Of a DNA stretch of 64,000 nucleotides, positions 7,175 through 15,771 are shown in pieces (the stretch's first letter is position 1; every line of letters begins with the position of its first letter). The stretch comes from JBMNQH01 sp050944035 (GTDB lineage: Bacteria; Bacillota; Clostridia; Oscillospirales; Oscillospiraceae), in NCBI GenBank assembly GCA_050944035.1, contig JBMNQH010000005.1, positions 80,793 through 144,792 of the forward strand, read 5' to 3'. A program made the translations under genes and the position numbers. A model generated the notes under the pieces. It did no database searches and was not told the DNA's origin. It saw nothing but the letters and a program-made list of their open reading frames with translations.

Positions 7175-9304
7175 TTAGTTCTTTTCTTCCATCTTTTCGC
7201 GCTCACGGAGCGCATCTTTTCGGGACAGGTTCACGCGACCGCGCTCGTCAATCTCTGTAACTTTGACCCAGGTCATATCGCCGACATTGAGAACATCTTC
7301 AACTTTTTCGGTGCGTTTGAATTCCAGATCCTTGATATGAACCATACCGTCCTTGCCGGGAACCATTTCGACGAAAGCGCCGATCGGGATGATACGGACA
7401 ACCTTACCGTAGTACAGAGCGCCGACTTCGGGCTCGAATACGATATTTTCAATGGTCTGGCGTGCTGCACGGCAGGCCTCAATATCTTCACTGGAGATGA
7501 ATACGGTGCCGTCATCTTCAACGTCGACTTTTGCGCCAGTGTCAGCAACGATCTTCTGAATGGTTTTGCCGCCGCTGCCGATGACGTCACGGATCTTGTT
7601 GGGATTGATCTGCATTTTGATCATCTTCGGTGCGCTGGCAGCCAGTTCGGTCTTGGGCTCAGAAATGCAGGGAAGCATTACTTCGTCCAAAATCTGGATG
7701 CGGGCTTCACGGGTCATTTCAAAGGCCTTTTTGATGATCTCGTGCTTCAGACCGTCGTTCTTGAGGTCCATCTGGATTGCGGTAATACCGGTCTTGGTAC
7801 CGGCAACCTTAAAGTCCATCTCGCCGTGGAAATCTTCCACGCCCTGAATATCAATGAAGGTGGTCCAGTCATCGCCGTCCTGAATGAGACCACAGGAAAT
7901 GCCGGCAACGGGTGCCTTGATGGGAACGCCAGCGTCCATCAGAGCCAGTGTGCTGCCGCAGATGGAGCCCTGCGAGGTGGAACCGTTGGAGGAGAGAACT
8001 TCGGAGACCAGGCGGATACAGTAGGGGAAGTCCGCAACATCGGGGATGACCGGTTCGATGGCCTTTTCTGCCAGTGCACCGTGGCCGTATTCACGGCGGT
8101 TGGTACTGCGGCTGGCACGGGCTTCACCGACGGAGTAAGAGGGGAAGTTGTAGTGGTGCATGAAGCGCTTTTCTTCTTCCTCCCAAATGGTGTCCAGTTT
8201 CTGAGAGTTAGCAAGGGTTGCAAGGGTTGCCACGGTGAGAACCTGTGTCTGACCGCGGGTGAACAGACCGGAACCGTGAACAACGGGAAGAATGCCGGTT
8301 TCTGCGGACAACGGACGAATTTCATTCATCTTGCGGCCGTCGACACGCTTGCCGGAGAGCAGCCAGCGTTTGACAATCTTCTTCTGCATGCGATAGAGGA
8401 CTTCCTCCATGTACTTGTCCATTTCGGGGAACTGTTCCTCGTACTTTTCGTGAACCGCAGCGATCCACTCGTTGACGCGATCTTCGCGGACATTTTTATC
8501 GGGAGTGTCCATGCAGTATTCCATGCCGGACATTTCGTTTTCGCACAGAGTGTCAAACAGCGCAGTATCAAAACCGGTCTGCTCGTACTCAAATTTGGGC
8601 TTGCCGATCTCAGCGACCATCTGATTGATCAGATCAATGACAGGCTGCACCATTTCGTGAGCCTGCACGATTCCCTCATACATGATATCTTCGGGGATCT
8701 GGTTTGCAGAGGCCTCGATCATGACGACCTTTTCCTTCGTTGCGGCGACGGTTACGGTCATCTGGTTGTTCTTACGCTCTTCCTTGGTGGGGTTGAAGAG
8801 ATACTTCTCGCCGTCCCAGCCCAGTACAACGCCGCCGATGGGGCCAGCCCAGGGAACATCGGAGATGGCAACGGCTGCGGAAGCACCGATCATCGCGGTG
8901 ATTTCCGGGGAGCAGTCGCGGTCAACGGAGAGCACTTCACAGACGATGACAACATCATTTCTGAGGTCGGTGGGGAAGAGGGGGCGCATGGGACGGTCAA
9001 TGAGGCGGCTGGCCAGAATGGCATTCAGACCGGCGCGGCCTTCACGGCGCATGAAGCTGCCAGGGATACGACCGACTGCATAGAGTTTTTCGTTGAAGTC
9101 AATGGAAAGCGGGAAAAAGTCGGTGCCTTCCTTGGGGCGAGGAGAAGCGGTAACCGTGACCAGAACAGTGGTATCGCCGTATTTGGTTACGACTGCTGCA
9201 TTGCAGAGCTCAGCAACCTTACCGACTTCCATGACGAGCGGACGCCCGGCATATTCCATTTCATAGCGATGGACATTCGGGAATTCTTTTTTGGTAATAA
9301 TCAT
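7175..9304 (-). CDS. pnp: Polyribonucleotide nucleotidyltransferase (PNPase)
   Basis: Phosphorolytic 3'-5' exoribonuclease, 709 residues, full length. Two RNase PH folds (about 1-220 and 310-540) flank a helical linker; a KH domain follows near 555-610 with the GXXG turn GSGG, and an S1 domain closes the protein near 620-690. A charged tail ends the chain. It works as a trimer in mRNA decay. AAAGGAG precedes the ATG by 10 bases. It is downstream of rpsO, the classic rpsO-pnp order, and is preceded by a long hairpin (9330-9406) resembling the enterobacterial pnp leader that RNase III cuts for autocontrol. Confidence 0.97.
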   Translation of the reverse strand: MIITKKEFPNVHRYEMEYAGRPLVMEVGKVAELCNAAVVTKYGDTTVLVTVTASPRPKEGTDFFPLSIDFNEKLYAVGRIPGSFMRREGRAGLNAILASRLIDRPMRPLFPTDLRNDVVIVCEVLSVDRDCSPEITAMIGASAAVAISDVPWAGPIGGVVLGWDGEKYLFNPTKEERKNNQMTVTVAATKEKVVMIEASANQIPEDIMYEGIVQAHEMVQPVIDLINQMVAEIGKPKFEYEQTGFDTALFDTLCENEMSGMEYCMDTPDKNVREDRVNEWIAAVHEKYEEQFPEMDKYMEEVLYRMQKKIVKRWLLSGKRVDGRKMNEIRPLSAETGILPVVHGSGLFTRGQTQVLTVATLATLANSQKLDTIWEEEEKRFMHHYNFPSYSVGEARASRSTNRREYGHGALAEKAIEPVIPDVADFPYCIRLVSEVLSSNGSTSQGSICGSTLALMDAGVPIKAPVAGISCGLIQDGDDWTTFIDIQGVEDFHGEMDFKVAGTKTGITAIQMDLKNDGLKHEIIKKAFEMTREARIQILDEVMLPCISEPKTELAASAPKMIKMQINPNKIRDVIGSGGKTIQKIVADTGAKVDVEDDGTVFISSEDIEACRAARQTIENIVFEPEVGALYYGKVVRIIPIGAFVEMVPGKDGMVHIKDLEFKRTEKVEDVLNVGDMTWVKVTEIDERGRVNLSRKDALREREKMEEKN

Positions 9305-9329
9305 AAAAAAGGGACTCCTTTCCTTTTTT

Positions 9330-9406
9330 GGAGCACCTTCCGCTTAGCACTTGAAACCGTGCCCGAATATTCGGACCAAGTTTCAACTGCTAAAGGGTGA
9401 TGCTCC
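9330..9406 (-). promoter_or_regulatory. Long hairpin in the pnp leader
   Basis: A 77-base imperfect inverted repeat. Outer arms GGAGCA/TGCTCC continue through CTTTAGCA/TGCTAAG and TTGAAAC/GTTTCAA to an inner CCGAATATTCGG. It ends 25 bases before the pnp ATG and could be an RNase III or PNPase target. Confidence 0.75.
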
Positions 9407-9493
9407 TTCTCATTTTATAGTATCGTAATATCAACCGTCATAAACACACGACGGTGCCGGAAACTTGTGGAAACAGAAGAAATCAATGGACAT

Positions 9494-9526
9494 AAGGGCT
9501 GTTCCGGTCAAGCCGAAACAGCCCCT
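9494..9526 (-). terminator. Hairpin after rpsO
   Basis: Twelve-base stem (GGGCTGTTTCGG with CCGGAACAGCCC, one G-U pair) 12 bases past the rpsO stop. The T tract is short, so partial readthrough into pnp is likely. Confidence 0.65.
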
Positions 9527-9537
9527 TGTTCAAACAA

Positions 9538-9804
9538 TTACTTTCTGATGCCGAGCTTTGCAATGCAGGCACGATAGCGCTCGATGTCCTTCTTTGCAAG
9601 GTAGTCGAGCAGACGACGACGCTTACCGACCATCTTATACATACCGAGACGGCTGTGGTTATCCTTCGGATGCACCTTCAGATGTGCAGTCAGCTGACGG
9701 ATACGCTCGGTGAGAATTGCAATCTGGACTTCGGGAGAACCGGTATCACTTTCGTGGGTACGGTTAGACTCAATAACAACGCTTTTCTGATCCTTTGTAA
9801 TCAT
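9538..9804 (-). CDS. rpsO: 30S ribosomal protein S15
   Basis: 88 residues, the standard S15 length, with the family blocks HESDTGSPEVQIAILTERI near 17-35 and LKVHPKDNHSRLGMYKMVGKR. S15 binds the central domain of 16S rRNA early in 30S assembly, at a three-way junction. GGAGA precedes the ATG. Promoter and a roughly 110-base structured leader lie upstream; S15 represses its own mRNA in many bacteria, so the leader may be its target. The neighbouring pnp gene is downstream, as in Bacillus and E. coli. Confidence 0.97.
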   Translation of the reverse strand: MITKDQKSVVIESNRTHESDTGSPEVQIAILTERIRQLTAHLKVHPKDNHSRLGMYKMVGKRRRLLDYLAKKDIERYRACIAKLGIRK

Positions 9805-9911
9805 AATTATGGATCTCCTTTCAAGAATTCACAATACCCGGGTGCTAAGAATCGGGCGGAAAGGCACGGCACTTGCCGCCAGTATCCCGAATCCTGGCAT
9901 AGGGGCACAAT
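9805..9911 (-). promoter_or_regulatory. Structured rpsO leader
   Basis: Between the promoter and the rpsO ATG the transcript can form nested stems: CCAG/CTGG, GGCGG/CCGCC enclosing CGGC/GCCG. This suits an S15-binding autoregulatory element; no match to a named family is claimed. Confidence 0.45.
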
Positions 9912-9918
9912 CTAGCCC

Positions 9919-9947
9919 ATAATACCATGTCATTTGGCTGTTGTAAA
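9919..9947 (-). promoter_or_regulatory. Sigma-A promoter of rpsO
   Basis: Minus-strand -35 TTTACA (9947-9942), 17-base spacer, -10 TATTAT (9924-9919). Confidence 0.75.
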
Positions 9948-9979
9948 GCATTTGACAAGGATTTTTATGGAAGAACTTT

Positions 9980-11800
9980 CTATTTTCCACCCTTTAACGC
10001 CTTCATACGTAGGCTGTGATCCAAAATACTCTTACGCAGACGCAATGTTTTTGGGGTGACTTCCAGCAGTTCATCGTCTGCCAGAAATTCCAGACATTGC
10101 TCCAGACTGAGATTTCTGTGCGGAATCAGGCGAAGCGCCTCATCACTGCCGGAGGCGCGCATATTTGTAAGCTGTTTTTTCTTGCAGACATTGACGGAAA
10201 TATCTTCCGCCTTGGGAGAGACACCGACAATCATACCGGCATAGACCGGAACGCCGGGACCGATAAACAGTGCGCCGCGTTCTTGTGCGTTGAACAGACC
10301 ATAGGTGACCGATTCGCCAGTCTCAAATGCTACAAGAGAGCCGGTATTGCGGCGGCTGACCTCACCCTTGAACGGCTGATAGCCGTCAAAGACGGAAGCC
10401 ATGATGCCTTCGCCCTTGGTATCGGTCAAAAACTCATTGCGGTAGCCGAACAGACCACGGGATGGAACCAGAAATTCCACCTTCATGCGGGAGCCGACGG
10501 GCGTCATTTGCAACATCTCACCCTTACGGGAACCGATTTTTTCAATAACGGAACCAATGGAGTCAGCAGGAGCGTCTACTACCAGACGCTCAATGGGCTC
10601 GCAGAGCACGCCATCCACTTCCTGATACAGAACACGGGGAGGGGATACCTGGAATTCGTAGCCTTCCCGGCGCATGGTCTCAATCAGAATCGACAGAGAC
10701 ATTTCACCGCGGCCGGCGACATTAAAGGAATCGGTTGCATTTTCTACCTCGGAAACGCGGAGTGAGACGTCCTTCAGCGTCTCGCGGAAAAGACGGTCAC
10801 GGATCTGGCGGGAGGTGACAAACTTGCCTTCTCGGCCGGCAAATGGGCTGTCATTGACTGAGAAGGTCATTTCCAGTGTGGGAGCGGAGATCTTGACGAA
10901 AGGCAGCGGTTCAGGGTCGCCGGCCGCGCAGATGGTGTCACCGATTGTAACATCACCAATGCCGCTCATCGCGATAATGTTGCCGGCATCGGCCTCAGTC
11001 ACCGGTGTGCGACCCAGACCCTCAAACTGATACAGAGAGACCGCCTTTGCTTTTTTGGGGGGCGCGTCTGGAGTATGGAAATTGCAGACGCAAATCTCCT
11101 GATTTTGATGGATAACGCCGCGTTCGATGCGGCCGATTGCGATACGGCCAACAAATTCGTTGTAATCAATAGAAGAAACCAACATTTGGAATGGCGCATC
11201 CAAATTGACATTTGGCTGGGGAATATAATCAATAATGGTATCAAACAGTGGTTTCAGATCAGTGCCGGGAACATCGGGAGAATAACTTGCGGTACCCTGA
11301 CGACCGGAACAGAACAGCATAGGGGAATCCAGTTGTTCATCGGTTGCATCCAGATCCATGAGCAATTCCAGAACCTCATCGATGACCTCGTGAATTCGCT
11401 GATCCGGGCGATCGATTTTATTGACTACCACGATAACTCGGTGACCCAATTCCAGTGCCTTGCTCAGAACAAAACGGGTCTGCGGCATTGGACCTTCTGC
11501 GGCATCGACCAACAGAATGACGCCATTGACCATTTTTAGGATGCGTTCGACCTCGCCACCGAAGTCGGCATGGCCTGGGGTATCTACAATATTAATTTTA
11601 CAGTTGCCGTACTCAACAGCGGTGTTTTTTGCGAGAATAGTAATGCCGCGTTCCCGCTCCAGATCATTGGAGTCCATGACGCGCTCCACAATTTCCTGGT
11701 TTTCGCGATATACGCCACCCTGCTTCAGCATTTCATCGACCAGTGTAGTTTTGCCGTGATCGACGTGGGCAATGATAGCGATGTTTCTCAATTCGGACAT
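9980..11800 (-). CDS. typA: Translational GTPase TypA/BipA
   Basis: Ribosome-binding GTPase of 606 residues. The G1 motif AHVDHGKT is near residue 12, switch II DTPGHADFG near 74, and NKID near 128. EF-G-like domains follow, ending in the TypA-specific C-terminal domain, with RASGSDE in the conserved block. TypA helps 50S assembly and stress adaptation. A GTG opens the frame at 11809, but AAGGAA lies 9 bases before the ATG at 11800, which I take as the start. Promoter at 11853-11881; it is divergent from xpt. LepA, a paralogous GTPase, is at 41321-43126. Confidence 0.96.
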   Translation of the reverse strand: MSELRNIAIIAHVDHGKTTLVDEMLKQGGVYRENQEIVERVMDSNDLERERGITILAKNTAVEYGNCKINIVDTPGHADFGGEVERILKMVNGVILLVDAAEGPMPQTRFVLSKALELGHRVIVVVNKIDRPDQRIHEVIDEVLELLMDLDATDEQLDSPMLFCSGRQGTASYSPDVPGTDLKPLFDTIIDYIPQPNVNLDAPFQMLVSSIDYNEFVGRIAIGRIERGVIHQNQEICVCNFHTPDAPPKKAKAVSLYQFEGLGRTPVTEADAGNIIAMSGIGDVTIGDTICAAGDPEPLPFVKISAPTLEMTFSVNDSPFAGREGKFVTSRQIRDRLFRETLKDVSLRVSEVENATDSFNVAGRGEMSLSILIETMRREGYEFQVSPPRVLYQEVDGVLCEPIERLVVDAPADSIGSVIEKIGSRKGEMLQMTPVGSRMKVEFLVPSRGLFGYRNEFLTDTKGEGIMASVFDGYQPFKGEVSRRNTGSLVAFETGESVTYGLFNAQERGALFIGPGVPVYAGMIVGVSPKAEDISVNVCKKKQLTNMRASGSDEALRLIPHRNLSLEQCLEFLADDELLEVTPKTLRLRKSILDHSLRMKALKGGK

Positions 11801-12146
11801 TTTTAACACTTCCTTGTGATATATAAAGACTCAATCTACCAATTGACTCAGAATTTTATCACTGGTCCTGCCAAAATGCAAGAAAATTCAGCCTGTTCCA
11901 GCAACGGGAATTCAGAATTATAAAGATGAATAAGGAGACTGAAATTTTCTTTTGTGCTTTCGGTCAGTTTCATGAAAAAATGGGCTGATTTCCATTCCCT
12001 TTATAAATTAGAGAAAAAGAATCTTTGTTATTGTTCTGAATTTGAAATTGAGTATTGTAAAATAGAAGAAATTATTGTAAACTCAAGCTGAATGACTTTG
12101 ATTGAAAATTATAGAGAATTATCAGAAGAGAGAGGACAATCATATC
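11801..12146. other. Divergent intergenic region typA/xpt
   Basis: 346 bases with the typA promoter at 11853-11881. The xpt side is AT-rich with only weak promoter-like sequences. I looked for a purine riboswitch before xpt and found no supporting core. Confidence 0.6.
11853..11881 (-). promoter_or_regulatory. Sigma-A promoter of typA
   Basis: Minus-strand -35 TTGCAT (11881-11876), 17-base spacer, -10 TAAAAT (11858-11853). Confidence 0.65.
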
Positions 12147-12719
12147 ATGCAGCTTTTGGAAGATCGAATCCGTCGAGATGGGATTGTAAAAGATGGAAAT
12201 GTTTTAAAAGTCGATAGTTTTCTGAACCATCAGATGGATGTGGTTCTATTCCGAGAGATGGGAAAGGAGTTCAAACGCCTGTTTGCAGGGGAAGCGGTGA
12301 ACAAAATTCTGACCATTGAAGCGTCTGGTATTGGAATTGCCTGCATTGTGGCAGAAGAATTTGGTTGTCCGGTGATTTTTGCCAAGAAAAGCAAAACGAA
12401 AAATATAGCTGGTGACGTCTATACGGCAAAAGTTGCGTCTTTTACGCACGGTAAGGTCTACGATATTATTGTGTCCAAGGATTTTCTTGGTTCTGATGAC
12501 AGGATCTTGATTATTGATGATTTTCTGGCAAATGGTGCAGCGCTCTCCGGATTGATCCAGCTCGTGAGGGATGCGGGCGCGACCCTTGTCGGTGCTGGTA
12601 TCGCGATTGAAAAGGCATTTCAGCCCGGTGGCGATTTGATCCGTTCTCAGGGTGTGCGGGTGGAATCGCTTGCCCGCGTCAAGGCAATGGATCCCCAAAG
12701 CGGTGTGACGTTTTGTTGA
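12147..12719 (+). CDS. xpt: Xanthine phosphoribosyltransferase
   Basis: Type I phosphoribosyltransferase of 190 residues converting xanthine and PRPP to XMP. The PRPP loop ILIIDDFLANGAAL near 125 is the Xpt form of the motif, and IEASGIGIA and FAKKSKTKN match the family. The frame extends to 12102, but GAGAGGA 9 bases before the ATG at 12147 and the family start MQLLEDRI set the shorter form. It sits 75 bases before the BMP substrate-binding lipoprotein, which fits joint purine-nucleobase and nucleoside salvage. Unlike Bacillus xpt, I find no purine riboswitch before it. Confidence 0.93.
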   Translation: MQLLEDRIRRDGIVKDGNVLKVDSFLNHQMDVVLFREMGKEFKRLFAGEAVNKILTIEASGIGIACIVAEEFGCPVIFAKKSKTKNIAGDVYTAKVASFTHGKVYDIIVSKDFLGSDDRILIIDDFLANGAALSGLIQLVRDAGATLVGAGIAIEKAFQPGGDLIRSQGVRVESLARVKAMDPQSGVTFC

Positions 12720-12794
12720 GTGCGGTGCTCTGAATCTGTGGTAATATGCGGCATTGCCGCACATTGCAAATAAATGTTATTTTTGGAGGAGAAC

Positions 12795-13994
12795 ATGAAG
12801 AAACTGTTAGCAATCCTTCTTGCAGCTCTGATGGTGTTCTGTCTGGTTGCCTGTGGTGGAACCGACAAGGATGACACCAAAGCAGACGAATCCAAAGAGG
12901 ATAAGACTGCATCCACTGATGGCGAGAAAGACGATGTCCTGAAAGTTGGTTTCATCTACATCGGCGATGAAAGCGATGAGGGCTGGACCTACAACCACAT
13001 TGCAGGCCAGAAAGAAATGGAAGAAGCCTATGGCGATGCAGTGGAAACCATCTGCAAGTACAATGTGAAGGAAGATTCTTCCTGCATCGATGCTATTGAT
13101 GAACTCGTAGGCGATGGCTGTACTGTGATCTTTGCAACCAGCTTTGGTTATGAGCAGTTCATCGAAGAAGTTGTCAGCGATTATCCTGAAGTTACCTTCT
13201 GCCACTGCTCTGGTTACCAGTGTGCAACAGATGATTATGACAACACCAGCAATTATTTTGCTGAGATCTATGAAGGCCGTTACCTCGCAGGTGTTGTTGC
13301 CGGTCTGAAGCTCAATGAGCTGATCGAAAGCGGCGAAATCACTGCTGAAGAAGCAAAGGTCGGTTATGTTGGCGCTTACGCATTTGCAGAAGTTATTTCC
13401 GGTTACACCGCATGGTATCTGGGCGTTGCCTCTGTATGCCCGGAAGCAACCATGGAAGTTGTCTATGCAAACAGCTGGGGTGACTATGAAACCGAATATC
13501 AGTGTGCACTGTCTCTGATTGATGACGGTTGCGTCATTGTCAGCCAGCACTCTGACACCACTGGTCCCGCAGCAGCCTGCGAAACCGTAGAAGGTGTATA
13601 CCATGTCGGCTACAATACCGATATGACGGACGTTGCGCCGACTTCCACGCTGGTTTCCAGCCACATCAACTGGGGCGTATTTGTTACCGACACGGTTGGC
13701 AAAATACTGGACGGCAAAAAGATTGCCCAGGACAACTGGGGCGGCACTGCTGATGGTTGGGTCAGCCTGGTCGGTATGAACGAAGATCTGGTTGCAGAAG
13801 GTACCAACGATATGCTGAAGGAACTGGAAGATAAACTGGCGGATGGTTCTCTGTCTGTATTCTCCGGTGACTATACGGGTACCAACAGCAACGGTGATAC
13901 CATTGATCTGTCTACACCGTATGTTGAGAACGCAACACAGAGTTCTCCCACATTTGACTATGTTCTGGATGATGTGATTACAGTCGTCGAATAA
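12795..13994 (+). CDS. BMP family ABC transporter substrate-binding lipoprotein
   Basis: 399-residue lipoprotein. The signal peptide MKKLLAILLAALMVFCLVAC ends in a lipobox with the lipidated cysteine at residue 20, followed by an acidic, lysine-rich linker to about residue 45. The BMP/PnrA fold follows. Family members bind purine nucleosides and pass them to the membrane complex encoded next. GGAGGA is 5 bases before the ATG at 12795, so the seven residues upstream in frame are left out. Two terminators separate it from the ATPase gene, so it is probably made in excess over the other subunits. Ligand specificity is inferred from family and from xpt next door. Confidence 0.9.
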   Translation: MKKLLAILLAALMVFCLVACGGTDKDDTKADESKEDKTASTDGEKDDVLKVGFIYIGDESDEGWTYNHIAGQKEMEEAYGDAVETICKYNVKEDSSCIDAIDELVGDGCTVIFATSFGYEQFIEEVVSDYPEVTFCHCSGYQCATDDYDNTSNYFAEIYEGRYLAGVVAGLKLNELIESGEITAEEAKVGYVGAYAFAEVISGYTAWYLGVASVCPEATMEVVYANSWGDYETEYQCALSLIDDGCVIVSQHSDTTGPAAACETVEGVYHVGYNTDMTDVAPTSTLVSSHINWGVFVTDTVGKILDGKKIAQDNWGGTADGWVSLVGMNEDLVAEGTNDMLKELEDKLADGSLSVFSGDYTGTNSNGDTIDLSTPYVENATQSSPTFDYVLDDVITVVE

Positions 13995-14013
13995 GTTCGA
14001 AGTGATTCCTTTT

Positions 14014-14050
14014 CGCGGAGCCGTAAAATAACGGCTCCGCGCCTTTTTTA
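14014..14050 (+). terminator. Intrinsic terminator after the BMP lipoprotein
   Basis: CGCGGAGCCGT and its perfect complement around a 6-base loop, followed by CCTTTTTT. Confidence 0.9.
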
Positions 14051-14093
14051 TGCGCTGTTCGGTAGAGTGTAGAAAAAGACCGTTGTGCGTTTT

Positions 14094-14136
14094 ATGCGAA
14101 TCTGTCAGGTATTCCGTCGGATTCGCATCTTTTTTC
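14094..14136 (+). terminator. Second terminator-like hairpin before the ABC ATPase
   Basis: ATGCGAATC and GATTCGCAT arms followed by CTTTTTT, about 45 bases after the first terminator. Confidence 0.7.
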
Positions 14137-14244
14137 CCTTGTGGAATAAGGGGAAAGTGTGATATTATTGCAACTGATTGTTGTATAAAACACATGGAAA
14201 TAAAATAGATAAGAAAATTAAAAGAGAAAAGGGAGGATATGCAG

Positions 14245-15771
14245 TTGGAATTGGTCAACGCGATCCAGCTGAAAGACATTACCAAAACCTTTGATCATGT
14301 GGTGGCGAACGATAAAATCAATCTGGAAGTTCGGCGCGGCGAGATTTTGTCTCTGCTTGGAGAAAATGGCAGCGGCAAAACTACGTTGATGAACATGCTG
14401 TCCGGCATCTATTTCCCGGACAGCGGTGAGATTTTTGTCAATGGAAAGGCAGTAACCATCCGCTCTCCGAAAGATGCATTTGATCTCGGCATTGGTATGA
14501 TCCATCAGCATTTTAAGCTGGTAGATGTTCTGACAGCTGCGGAAAACATTGTACTGGGACTTCGTGAGGGCCGCTTAAAGCGCAAGGAGATTGTTGCAAG
14601 GGTACGGGAGATCAGTGAGAAATACGGGTTCGACATCGACCCGGATCAGAAGATCTATGATATGTCTGTTTCGCAAAAACAGACAGTAGAGATTGTAAAA
14701 GTATTGTACCGTGGAGCGGATATTCTGATTTTGGATGAACCTACTGCGGTTTTAACCCCGCAGGAGACGGAAAAACTGTTTCATATTCTACGCAATATGC
14801 GCGACGATGGTAAGGCCATCATCATCATTACCCATAAGCTCCATGAAGTCATGGCAATTTCCAACCGCGTCTCCGTTTTGCGTGGTGGCAAGTATATCGG
14901 TACCGTCAACACGGCGGAGACCACACCGCAGGCGCTGACAGATATGATGGTCGGACAGGCGGTCACATTGAATATTGACCGTCCAAAACCGATCAATCCG
15001 ACGGAACGTCTAATTGTCAAGCACGTCGGCTTTGTGGACAAAGAAGGCGTGGTCAAGCTCGATGACGTCAGTTTTACTGCTTATGGTGGTGAGATCCTTG
15101 GCATTGCGGGGATTGCCGGCAGCGGACAAAAGGAACTGCTGGAGGGCATTGCCGGTCTGGAAACGGTTTCGGGTGAGATTACCTATTTGCCGAAGGATGG
15201 GGAACCGATGAATCTGTGTGGGAAATCTCCTCTGGAGATCCGCAAAGCCGGCATTGAATTGTCCTTTGTTCCGGAGGACCGCCTTGGTATGGGGCTGGTT
15301 GGCAGCATGGATATGACCGACAACGTGATGCTGAAAAACTACTGGCAGAGAAAGATGATCTTTGTTGACCGCAAGACCCCAAAACAGTTTGCCGAGGAGC
15401 TGATTAGACAGTTACAGGTCAAAACACCTGGCATCAATACACCGGTCAGCCGTCTTTCCGGCGGCAACGTTCAGAAAATTCTGGTCGGCCGTGAGATTTC
15501 GGCTGGTCCTGCCGTGTTGATGTCCGCCTATGCCGTGCGCGGCCTGGATATCAATACTTCATATACGATTTATGATCTGTTTAACAAGCAAAAGACAAAT
15601 GGTGTTGCCGTTATCTATGTCGGGGAGGATCTCGATGTTTTATTGGAATTGTGTGACCGTATTCTGGTTCTCTGCGGGGGAAAAGTCAGCGGCATTGTGG
15701 ATGGACGCACGGCAACCAAGGAGCAGATCGGATATATGATGACGCATGTGGAACAGGAGGCAGAGGGATGA
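14245..15771 (+). CDS. BMP-type nucleoside ABC transporter, double ATPase subunit
   Basis: 508-residue protein with two nucleotide-binding domains. The first (about 1-235) has Walker A GENGSGKTT, Walker B ILILDEPTAVLTP and H-loop THK, but its signature reads SVSQKQ instead of the usual VGQQQ type. The second (about 255-500) is degenerate: the P-loop is GIAGSGQKE without lysine, the signature is LSGGN, and the Walker B region is SAYAVRGLD. Such asymmetry is normal for the family, so only one site likely hydrolyses ATP efficiently. An in-frame ATG at 14239 is only 2 bases after GGGAGG; the TTG at 14245 has 8-base spacing and is preferred. The stop overlaps the next start by 4 bases. Confidence 0.92.
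   Translation: MELVNAIQLKDITKTFDHVVANDKINLEVRRGEILSLLGENGSGKTTLMNMLSGIYFPDSGEIFVNGKAVTIRSPKDAFDLGIGMIHQHFKLVDVLTAAENIVLGLREGRLKRKEIVARVREISEKYGFDIDPDQKIYDMSVSQKQTVEIVKVLYRGADILILDEPTAVLTPQETEKLFHILRNMRDDGKAIIIITHKLHEVMAISNRVSVLRGGKYIGTVNTAETTPQALTDMMVGQAVTLNIDRPKPINPTERLIVKHVGFVDKEGVVKLDDVSFTAYGGEILGIAGIAGSGQKELLEGIAGLETVSGEITYLPKDGEPMNLCGKSPLEIRKAGIELSFVPEDRLGMGLVGSMDMTDNVMLKNYWQRKMIFVDRKTPKQFAEELIRQLQVKTPGINTPVSRLSGGNVQKILVGREISAGPAVLMSAYAVRGLDINTSYTIYDLFNKQKTNGVAVIYVGEDLDVLLELCDRILVLCGGKVSGIVDGRTATKEQIGYMMTHVEQEAEG

Noticed and set aside
7109..9400. 763-residue open frame on the plus strand opposite pnp
   Set aside because: It is the antisense of a certain gene; the peptide has no family features and the frame stays open because of pnp codon bias.
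11801..12146. Purine riboswitch before xpt
   Set aside because: No three-helix junction core (such as the GTTTCTACC-type loop with its partner) can be found.
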